Of a stretch of 11,210 nt of DNA, positions 1 to 5,191 are shown one piece after another. Made by a program: the position numbers and the translations under genes. Source of the DNA: an uncultured Phycisphaerales bacterium (GTDB lineage: Bacteria > Planctomycetota > Phycisphaerae > WQYP01); contig CAIPTQ010000070.1 of assembly GCA_903868035.1 (NCBI GenBank), positions 1-11,210 of the forward strand, written 5' to 3'. Within the stretch, counting starts at the first letter, position 1. Every line of letters begins with the position of its first letter. The notes below the pieces were generated by a model. That model was not told the origin of the DNA and ran no database searches. It saw only the letters and a list, made by a program, of their open reading frames with translations.

Positions 1-75
1 CGGCCCATACAACTCCCCCAGCCCCCTGGCGATCTCCTCCGGCACCCGAAATTCATCATCATGCTCACGCATCAT
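1..75 (-). CDS. Start of an unidentified gene downstream of the sigma factor (partial)
   Basis: Only the first 25 codons are inside the window. They read MMREHDDEFRVPEEIARGLG followed by ELYGP and run open to the edge. Two ATG codons stand side by side (75-73 and 72-70), with a purine-rich GAGG just upstream. It follows the sigma factor gene on the same strand after a 99-base gap that holds a heptamer array. The acidic, soluble-looking N-terminus and the position directly after an ECF-like sigma factor would suit an anti-sigma or co-regulated protein. No domain is visible, so that role is only a positional guess. Confidence 0.5.
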   Translation of the reverse strand, partial: MMREHDDEFRVPEEIARGLGELYGP

Positions 76-146
76 CAACCTCTATCCCTTTAAGTCACCA
101 ACTCGCCCGCAAAGTTCACTCATTTTCCAAAAAAAGCGTCCACTAC

Positions 147-174
147 TTGCCACTGGCCACTGACCACTGGCCAC
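147..174. repeat. Heptamer tandem array (4 units) abutting the sigma factor stop codon
   Basis: Four 7-bp units on the plus strand: TTGCCAC, TGGCCAC, TGACCAC, TGGCCAC. On the coding (minus) strand the core is GTGGYCA. The array begins at the base directly after the sigma-factor stop codon (TGA, 177-175) and ends 72 bp before the next gene start, so it belongs to the 3' end rather than the next promoter. It is a variant of the heptamers at 821-848, 6681-6757 and 10181-10201. Confidence 0.85.
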
Positions 175-729
175 TCACTCCTCAAAATACCTCCTCAGCC
201 TCTCATCCCCCCGCAATCCCGCAATCGCGTGATGCAGCCTGCTCTTCACCGTTCCCACCGGTATCTCCAACGCCGCCCCAATCTCCTCCAGCGTCATGTC
301 ATCCACAAACCGCATCAGCAGCACCTCCCGATGCGCCGCGCTCAGACCCCCCAGCACCCCCGCCAGTTCCGCCCGCACCGTCCCCACTTCCGCAACCGTC
401 GGCACGGCCGGCACATCCATCTCCTCACTCATCTCCCGCATCCGCCCCCGTTTGCGCTTCAGCGCCAGTGCCGTATGTTTCACCGCCGGGTACAGCAGCG
501 TCGTCATCCCCGCCCGCAGTTCCAGCCCCCCGCGCAGCTTCCCCGCCAGATACACAAACACCTCCTGCACCACATCCGCCGCATCGGCCTCGCTCCCGGC
601 AAACCGCCACGCCAGGCGAAACGTCCAATCCCGATACCGCCAGTACAACACATCAAACGCCCCCCACTCGCCGCCGCTCACCGCCGCGACCAGTTCCAAA
701 TCACTCCGCTTGTCAGCCTTCTCGTCCAC
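175..729 (-). CDS. ECF-type RNA polymerase sigma factor (sigma-70 family)
   Basis: A 184-residue alternative sigma factor that would direct core RNA polymerase to a specific set of promoters. Region 2 lies at about residues 25-65, with the typical run FAGSEADAADVVQEVFVYL (core-binding and -10 recognition). A linker rich in Lys, Arg and Glu covers about 88-120. Region 4 lies at about 128-180, with LSAAHREVLLMRF leading into a helix-turn-helix, LEEIGAALEIPVGTVKSRLHHA, that would contact the -35 element. The length is normal for an ECF protein. The start is GTG at 729, because a stop codon lies nine codons upstream and no in-frame ATG intervenes; there is no strong Shine-Dalgarno. A possible TTGACC/GATGAT promoter with a 16-base spacer lies upstream but is weak. 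No classical anti-sigma gene is visible, though the partial gene at 1-75 is the natural candidate. The regulon cannot be deduced from this sequence. Confidence 0.88.
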   Translation of the reverse strand: MDEKADKRSDLELVAAVSGGEWGAFDVLYWRYRDWTFRLAWRFAGSEADAADVVQEVFVYLAGKLRGGLELRAGMTTLLYPAVKHTALALKRKRGRMREMSEEMDVPAVPTVAEVGTVRAELAGVLGGLSAAHREVLLMRFVDDMTLEEIGAALEIPVGTVKSRLHHAIAGLRGDERLRRYFEE

Positions 730-820
730 GAGGTTCTCGTCAAAAGGCCAGAATCACCGCGCATGATCATCGGACAAATACCGCATGGGTCAAGTGCAAC
801 CAATAACCACATATAACAAA

Positions 821-848
821 CCACTGACCACTGACCACTGCCTACTGC
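821..848. repeat. Heptamer tandem array (4 units) overlapping the DUF1189-like stop codon
   Basis: Plus-strand units are CCACTGA, CCACTGA, CCACTGC, CTACTGC. On the coding strand they read GCAGTAG, GCAGTGG, TCAGTGG, TCAGTGG. The first coding-strand unit contains the last sense codon (CAG) and the stop codon (TAG, 844-842) of the membrane-protein gene, so the repeat itself supplies the stop. The array ends 91 bp before the sigma-factor start. Confidence 0.85.
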
Positions 849-1855
849 CTCTTCCCCCCATACATCCCCCGCGCCATCACCCCCGTCCACACCGCCAGCG
901 CCCCCGACGCCCCAAACCAGAACAGCATCGCTCCCTCCCAGCCCAACGCCTCGCTGATCGGACGCCCCACTCCACGCAACACCGCGCTCACCACCACCAG
1001 CGGCACCATGAAGCCCGCCGCCATCCGGAACGCCGCCCGCCGCGGCAAAATCAACGCCGGACGCCGCGCCTCCCCGCCCCGCCCCGCCGCCACCACCATA
1101 ATCATCGGACACAATACGAAGATCATCGCCAGCACCCACGCCGCCTCCCCCACCCCCTGCATGAACGCCCACAATATCGCCCCAAATATCACCACCGGCA
1201 TCTTGTTGCTCAAAAATTCCCCGATCGCCGCCCCGTTGATCTCCTTCACCTGCCCCTGCTCCGGCAACTTGATCAACCCGTACGGCGGTGCCCCCAGCTC
1301 CGCGATCGGCAGATACGTCAGCTTGTCCTGCAAGGCGTTCATCCGCACCACATATTTGTCGGTAACCACTGCCAGCGTCCGATCCCACTCGCACGCCTCC
1401 GCCTTCGTCTGCCCCGTCGGATCCACCAGCACCGCGCCCCACATCGCCGGCACCCGCACCGGCGTCTTCAACTCCCCCTTGACGCGCAAAATCCCGTCAC
1501 TGCTCAGTTCCATCGCCGGGTAATACTGGTCATACGTCGCCGCGAAATGCCGCAGGTGCTCGATCTGCCGCACCGTCTGCCCCGCCGTCGCCCCCACCGC
1601 CCCCAGCACGATCACCGCGATCAGCGGCAACAGCGTTACATGCGTCGGATACCGCGCCATCTCCGCCCACGTCTCCGGCCGCAGGCACAACATCACCAGC
1701 CGCCGCAAAAACCCCGGCGGCCTGGGATACTTCCGCCCCGCCCGCCCCGCAGTCTTCCCCACCGGCAGTCCGGCTCCTACTCCTGTGGAATCCCCCGCCC
1801 GCTCCGCCCCCGGCTTCCCATTTGGTGGTTGTGGTTGTTGCGGCTCAGATTCCAT
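842..1855 (-). CDS. DUF1189-like integral membrane protein
   Basis: A 337-residue membrane protein of unknown function. Residues 1-50 are a Pro/Gly-rich, probably disordered cytoplasmic tail. A first transmembrane helix lies at about 74-92. A soluble segment of about 120 residues follows (95-218), including LSSDGILRVKGELKTPV and the strand AVLVDPTGQT. Three or four further helices lie at about 219-257, 276-297 and 306-328. The layout of one helix, an extracytoplasmic domain with a D-P-T-G strand, then a helix bundle matches the DUF1189 family, although the homology is judged by eye. I place the start at ATG 1855. The longer reading to 1924 begins MIFDFRLRRR, which is simply the translated heptamer array, so it is unlikely to be coding. 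The gene follows efp by 86 bp on the same strand and ends inside the array at 821-848. Confidence 0.7.
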   Translation of the reverse strand: MESEPQQPQPPNGKPGAERAGDSTGVGAGLPVGKTAGRAGRKYPRPPGFLRRLVMLCLRPETWAEMARYPTHVTLLPLIAVIVLGAVGATAGQTVRQIEHLRHFAATYDQYYPAMELSSDGILRVKGELKTPVRVPAMWGAVLVDPTGQTKAEACEWDRTLAVVTDKYVVRMNALQDKLTYLPIAELGAPPYGLIKLPEQGQVKEINGAAIGEFLSNKMPVVIFGAILWAFMQGVGEAAWVLAMIFVLCPMIMVVAAGRGGEARRPALILPRRAAFRMAAGFMVPLVVVSAVLRGVGRPISEALGWEGAMLFWFGASGALAVWTGVMARGMYGGKRQ

Positions 1856-1904
1856 CCAACACCCCGCGCTCCAATCCTCCCCCTCCCCAACTACCCGCCG
1901 CCTC

Positions 1905-1944
1905 AATCGAAAATCGAAAATCAAAAATCAAAAATCGAAAATCA
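1905..1944. repeat. Heptamer tandem array (5.7 units) beginning at the efp stop codon
   Basis: Plus-strand units AATCGAA, AATCGAA, AATCAAA, AATCAAA, AATCGAA, then a partial AATCA. On the coding strand the motif is YGATTTT. The terminal TGATTTT unit contains the efp stop codon (TGA, 1944-1942), so the array starts exactly where the gene ends. This is a different heptamer family from the NNAGTGG arrays nearby and is far more AT-rich than its surroundings. It ends 50 bp before the next gene start. Confidence 0.88.
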
Positions 1945-2505
1945 GTTCGCCCGCCCCAGATACTCCCCCGTCCGCGTATCCACCTTGATCACCGTACCCT
2001 GCTCAATGAAGTCCGGCACATTCACCACCAGCCCGCTCTCCAGCTTCGCATCCTTCCCCACGTTGCTCACCGTCGCCCCCTTGATCGACGGCGGGCAGTC
2101 CACAATCTTCAGTTCCACCGTGTTCGGCAGTTCCACCGAGAACGGCTTCCCCTGGTACATCGTGATCTGCACCTGCGTGTTGGGTTTCAGGTACCGCACC
2201 GCCTCCCCCACCACCTCGCCGGAAAGCTCGATCTGGTCGTAGTCCTCCAGGTTCATGAAATGATGCTTGTTCAGCTCGGAGTACAGGTACTCCATTGGCT
2301 TCTGGTCCAAAAACGCCTGGGTGAGTTCATCATCCACCCGGAACCGCTGCTCGATGATGCTCCCCGTCCCCGTGTCGCGTAATTTCACCTGCATGAACGA
2401 CCGCCAGTTCCCCTTCGACACTTTGGCGAAATCATGCACCGTGTACAGCTTGTTGTTCCATTCAACCGCCACGCCGCGGCGAAGATCGATCGCTTTAATG
2501 CCCAT
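1942..2505 (-). CDS. efp: Translation elongation factor P
   Basis: EF-P binds between the P and E sites of ribosomes stalled on polyproline stretches and restores peptide-bond formation. This 187-residue protein has the normal three-barrel length. The N-terminal KOW-like domain (1-65) includes MGIKAIDLRRG and VKLRDTGTGSIIEQRF. The middle domain (about 66-125) includes MNLEDYDQIEL. The C-terminal OB domain ends in the family signature GTVIKVDTRTGEYLGRA. The tip of the loop that carries the modified residue reads VSKGNW, with Lys31 where E. coli has Lys34; the usual Pro-Gly before this Lys is absent. The start is ATG 2505. An extension to 2562 only translates the inverted heptamer repeat and would add 19 residues foreign to the family. 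The Shine-Dalgarno is weak because a repeat arm comes within five bases of the ATG. Co-transcription with tRNA-Glu upstream is possible. Confidence 0.96.
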   Translation of the reverse strand: MGIKAIDLRRGVAVEWNNKLYTVHDFAKVSKGNWRSFMQVKLRDTGTGSIIEQRFRVDDELTQAFLDQKPMEYLYSELNKHHFMNLEDYDQIELSGEVVGEAVRYLKPNTQVQITMYQGKPFSVELPNTVELKIVDCPPSIKGATVSNVGKDAKLESGLVVNVPDFIEQGTVIKVDTRTGEYLGRAN

Positions 2506-2509
2506 GGGA

Positions 2510-2599
2510 GAGTTTCCAGTTTCGAGTTTCAGGTTTCCAGAAACGAGTCGCCCGTTCCGCACCCCAGCCTTGAAACTGGAAACTCGAAACTGGAAACTC
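2510..2599. repeat. Inverted pair of heptamer arrays forming a long hairpin between tRNA-Glu and efp
   Basis: Left arm 2511-2538 is four units of AGTTTCN type (AGTTTCC, AGTTTCG, AGTTTCA, GGTTTCC). Right arm 2571-2598 is four units of NGAAACT (TGAAACT, GGAAACT, CGAAACT, GGAAACT). Bases 2510-2530 pair perfectly with 2579-2599 (21 bp). A further GTTTC block pairs after two mismatches, leaving a loop of about 28 bases. On the transcribed minus strand the hairpin begins 6 bases after the tRNA 3' end and stops 5 bases before the efp ATG. No U-tract follows, so it is not a standard terminator. Confidence 0.88.
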
Positions 2600-2605
2600 G
2601 CACAT

Positions 2606-2678
2606 TGCCCTCATGGGGAGTCGAACCCCAGTTACAGGCGTGAAAAGCCCGTGTCCTAGGCCTCTAGACGATGAGGGC
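2606..2678 (-). tRNA. tRNA-Glu (anticodon TTC)
   Basis: The minus strand folds as a 73-base tRNA. The acceptor stem is GCCCTCA/TGAGGGC with discriminator A. The D arm contains TCGTCTAGAGGCCTAGGACA, which is typical of bacterial tRNA-Glu. The anticodon stem is CGGGC/GCCTG around the loop TTTTCAC (anticodon TTC). The T arm is CTGGGGTTCGACTCCCCA, and the variable loop is short. The 3' CCA is not encoded and must be added after transcription. It has its own promoter 21 bases upstream and sits 100 bases ahead of efp on the same strand. Confidence 0.96.
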
Positions 2679-2698
2679 GTCCGGGCGGAGAGCCAAGT

Positions 2699-2727
2699 AG
2701 TATAATGCCTCCCTTTCACTACGACAA
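2699..2727 (-). promoter_or_regulatory. Sigma-70-type promoter of tRNA-Glu
   Basis: On the minus strand, -35 TTGTCG (2727-2722) and -10 TATACT (2704-2699) are separated by exactly 17 bases. The -10 hexamer ends 20 bases before the mature tRNA 5' end, as expected for a short tRNA leader. It may also drive efp if the hairpin at 2510-2599 does not block readthrough. Confidence 0.7.
2701..2706 (+). promoter_or_regulatory. Plus-strand -10 element overlapping the tRNA promoter
   Basis: The plus strand shows a perfect TATAAT at 2701-2706 that overlaps the minus-strand TATACT (2704-2699), so the -10 region is near-symmetric. It lies about 40-50 bases upstream of the possible MazG-like start codons and could start divergent transcription. 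No good -35 hexamer is visible 16-18 bases upstream on the plus strand, so this is a weaker call. Confidence 0.4.
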
Positions 2728-2741
2728 ATGAGGCCACAAAA

Positions 2742-3278
2742 ATGAGGCGACAAAAAATGACCACCCCCAAATCCCCCTCCCAACCAGCCCTTCCGCGCAC
2801 GCCTCGTTCCGCCGGTGGTGTCGTTCTTTCGCCGACTGGCTCTCATCGGGGCTTGCCTTTTCGCGGAACCAGCCGCCAAGACCGGGGAAAAAATGCCCTT
2901 TCTCCCCACCCCCTCCGCGACGACCGCGTCACCCTCCAATGGCTCCGCGACCTCATGCACGAATTCCTTAATGAACGCCAATGGCACAAATACCACCAGC
3001 CCCGCAACCTCGCCGCCAGCATCTCCGTCGAGGCCGGCGAACTCCTCGAACTCTTCCAATGGCTCACCCCCCAACAGGCCGCCCGCCGCTGCGCCTCCGA
3101 CCCCGCCTTCCGCCAGGCCGTCGGCGAGGAACTCTGCGACGTCCTCATGTACTGCGTCTCGCTGGCCAACGCCATGGACTTCAACCTCGCCCAAACCATC
3201 GCCGCCAAAATGCACAAAAACCGCGCCAAATACCCCCCCGAAAAATTCCGCGGCCACTACGAACGTCCCCTCCGCTAA
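2742..3278 (+). CDS. MazG-like nucleotide pyrophosphohydrolase, 5' end uncertain
   Basis: The C-terminal 115 residues form an all-alpha NTP pyrophosphohydrolase of the MazG-like/dCTPase type, which hydrolyses nucleoside triphosphates to monophosphate and pyrophosphate, probably as house-cleaning. The domain starts at about residue 64 with LQWLRDLMHEFLNERQW. The metal-binding glutamates sit in VEAGELLELFQWL (E97, E100), and the second ExxD motif is EELCDVL (E130, D133). It ends with KMHKNRAKYP. The first 60 residues are Pro/Arg-rich, unlike the family, and include a dispersed repeat (2849-2869), so they may not be translated. An out-of-frame ATG at 2893 with GGGG upstream would give a family-sized N-terminus if one extra C were present in the C-runs at 2904-2913. 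ATG codons at 2742 and 2757 each follow a GAGG, created by a 14-bp tandem duplication (2727-2754). This is the only plus-strand gene; it converges on the glycosyltransferase with 26 bp between stops. Confidence 0.8.
   Translation: MRRQKMTTPKSPSQPALPRTPRSAGGVVLSPTGSHRGLPFRGTSRQDRGKNALSPHPLRDDRVTLQWLRDLMHEFLNERQWHKYHQPRNLAASISVEAGELLELFQWLTPQQAARRCASDPAFRQAVGEELCDVLMYCVSLANAMDFNLAQTIAAKMHKNRAKYPPEKFRGHYERPLR
2849..2869 (+). repeat. Dispersed repeat, copy 1
   Basis: A 21-base stretch beginning GGGCTTGCC and ending TTTTCGCGGAAC is identical to 10152-10172 in the same orientation. Weaker similarity extends about 30 bases upstream in both copies (GTCGT, then a GGCT block). This copy lies in the doubtful N-terminal part of the MazG-like reading frame, whereas copy 2 is intergenic. 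Confidence 0.75.
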
Positions 3279-3304
3279 CGCCGCCCGGCCGCTGCTCTCG
3301 GCCC

Positions 3305-5068
3305 CTACTCTCCCATTCGCTCCAGGAAAACCTCGGCGCGCCCGTCTTTCAGCGCCTTGTCCCCGGGCAGCGCGTACAGCACATACACCGCCTCCCGATC
3401 CACCCGGTTTCCCGACCCGCGGAATGCCGCCACCGCGCGATAACTCCCCACCGTCAGGTACACCGGTTTCCCCCATTCAAACAACCACCCCACCATGATG
3501 GTGGGCTCCCGCCCCGCCGCATCCATATGCGCCGCCTTGAGGCTCGCGATTTCCGCCATCCGCGGCTCCCCGGATTCCGACGCCCCGCACAGTCCGTACG
3601 GATGCAGCGCGTAATACCCCACAAGCTGCTCCCGGTCGCATATCATCACGTCTTCCCGCACATTATCCCGGGCCCACGCCGCGGCCCGCCCCATCGGTAT
3701 GCCATCCGGCCACGGCGGCAAGCCAAGCTGTGCCACCGACACCGCGCAGATCACCGCGAACACCGCCCCCTCCAACACGCCTGGCCACCCCCTCCAGTAC
3801 GCCCACGCGGGCCAGTCCGGGGACCGCTTCTTCCAGAATTCCATCCACGCCTGCATCGGCCTGCGCCACAACGGCAGCGCCACCCCCAACATCGCAAACC
3901 CCAGCACCTCCAGCACCAGCGTGTGCCGCCCGTTCAAATAATGCGCCGACTTCAGCAGCCAGAACATCATGCCATACCACACCCCCGTCCAGATCAGCAC
4001 CAGCAGCCGCAGCCGCGCCCGCCCCCAGAACCGCCGCTGCCATAGTATGGGCAGCAACAACACCGCCATTGGCACATATCCGTACGTCCTGCACACTTCC
4101 TCCCATACCCACAATACCGCATTCCTCGACCCCGCAGCCTCCACCTCACTTTCGCCTGCCACCGCAATATTCGGCCGCACCCCTGTGCTTCCCAATGCGG
4201 TCATACCATTGAACCCCGGCACGTTGGCCCCCGTCATCGCCGCCACGCTCTCCTCCCCGCCCAACAAGTGCTTCTTATGCGTCAATCCGCCAATCGCCAG
4301 CGCATAGGGCACCGCCGGCAACGCCGCCGCCGCCAGCATGATCGCCGCTCCCCCCAGCACCGCCCGGCCCGGCATGCTCCGTGGCACCAGCTTGAACCGC
4401 AGCCCCTGACCTCGCCGTGCCACCGACCGCACCCCCCACCAGATCATCAATGTGCCGCAAATAATCAGCGGTGCCGCCAACCCCTCCGGCCGCGTCAAAT
4501 ACGACAGTCCCGACAGCAGTCCCGACCACGCAAACCGCCACCAGCTTCCCCGGCCCCCCGGCCTCATCGCATCCATCGCCAGCAGCATCGCCCCCGTGAA
4601 TAAGCACAACGCCAGCATGTCCGACAGCCCCTCCGCACCGTACAAAGAGGTCCGCCGCCCGACGATCCACGCCACCCCCGCCGCCAGCGCCGGCCAGAAC
4701 CGCGCGCCCAGCCGCCGGGCCAGCGCATAAATCAACACCGCCATCAACGCCCCGCACACGATCCCGATCCCCTGCGCCGCATAAATCCACCCCATCCGCT
4801 CCCCCTCCATTCCCGACGCCTTTCCCACCGCCTCCCCCGCGGCATGTACCCCCAATATCACCAGCGAAAACAGCGGATGATACACCTCCGCCCGCACCGC
4901 CTGTATCGGATCCACCGCCAGCATCTGCGCCTGTTGGATGTACCGGATCGTGTCCGGCATCACCAGCGGCAATTGCCCGGCCTTGAACAACCGCACCCCC
5001 AGCGCCAGCATCAACAACACCACCAACGCCCCGACGCGCCATCGCTTCTGTTCCACCTGCATTCGCAT
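3305..5068 (-). CDS. GT39/ArnT-like integral membrane glycosyltransferase (GT-C fold)
   Basis: A 587-residue polytopic membrane protein expected to transfer a sugar from a polyprenyl-phosphate donor to a lipid, glycan or protein on the outer face of the inner membrane. A first helix (about 12-28) is followed by the GT-C loop PDTIRYIQQAQ, whose Asp39 fits the catalytic acidic position of the PMT/ArnT group. HPLFSLVILG (64-73), a second acidic loop GAEGLSD (144-150), and GLSYLTRPEGLAAPL (187-201) are typical of GT39-like proteins. YLNGRHTLVL (377-386) precedes another helix. About nine to eleven hydrophobic helices can be counted to residue 447, then a soluble C-terminal domain (about 450-587). 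I prefer ATG 5068 (MRMQVEQKRW). The longer reading to 5113 translates bases next to a terminator-like hairpin. No Shine-Dalgarno is clear. The acceptor and sugar are not deducible, and no other glycan genes are adjacent. Confidence 0.8.
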   Translation of the reverse strand: MRMQVEQKRWRVGALVVLLMLALGVRLFKAGQLPLVMPDTIRYIQQAQMLAVDPIQAVRAEVYHPLFSLVILGVHAAGEAVGKASGMEGERMGWIYAAQGIGIVCGALMAVLIYALARRLGARFWPALAAGVAWIVGRRTSLYGAEGLSDMLALCLFTGAMLLAMDAMRPGGRGSWWRFAWSGLLSGLSYLTRPEGLAAPLIICGTLMIWWGVRSVARRGQGLRFKLVPRSMPGRAVLGGAAIMLAAAALPAVPYALAIGGLTHKKHLLGGEESVAAMTGANVPGFNGMTALGSTGVRPNIAVAGESEVEAAGSRNAVLWVWEEVCRTYGYVPMAVLLLPILWQRRFWGRARLRLLVLIWTGVWYGMMFWLLKSAHYLNGRHTLVLEVLGFAMLGVALPLWRRPMQAWMEFWKKRSPDWPAWAYWRGWPGVLEGAVFAVICAVSVAQLGLPPWPDGIPMGRAAAWARDNVREDVMICDREQLVGYYALHPYGLCGASESGEPRMAEIASLKAAHMDAAGREPTIMVGWLFEWGKPVYLTVGSYRAVAAFRGSGNRVDREAVYVLYALPGDKALKDGRAEVFLERMGE

Positions 5069-5111
5069 CGCACCGTTTGTACCCGAAGCGCGGCACTTTG
5101 GCGAGATCACC

Positions 5112-5140
5112 AAAAAAGTGGTGCCGACGCCCTCGTCGGC
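5112..5140 (-). terminator. Probable intrinsic terminator after the two-helix membrane protein gene
   Basis: On the minus strand a perfect 7-bp GC-rich stem GCCGACG-AGGG-CGTCGGC (5140-5123) is followed, after ACCAC, by TTTTTT (5117-5112). It lies about 50 bases past the stop of the gene at 5192-6541 and ahead of the glycosyltransferase start. An overlapping pairing, GGCAC (5092-5096) with GTGCC (5121-5125), gives an alternative fold. Confidence 0.5.
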
Positions 5141-5191
5141 CGGTTGCCGTTGCGTTCACGAGTATCCGCCATGTCGGGCTTATTGGGTAAA

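Noticed and set aside
785..2242. Long plus-strand reading frame (485 codons) rich in Pro, His and Arg
   Set aside because: It is the antisense shadow of the DUF1189-like and efp genes; composition is extreme and no domain is visible.
2506..2562. 19-codon N-terminal extension of EF-P
   Set aside because: It is encoded by the inverted heptamer repeat, and EF-P proteins start at the equivalent of the MGIKAIDLRRG segment.
2510..2599. Standard Rho-independent terminator after tRNA-Glu
   Set aside because: The stem is strong, but no T-tract follows on the minus strand; CTCCCATGGGC comes next.
2664..3476. Minus-strand frame (270 codons) opposite the MazG-like gene
   Set aside because: It is antisense to a recognisable MazG domain, Gly-rich, and runs into the tRNA-Glu gene.
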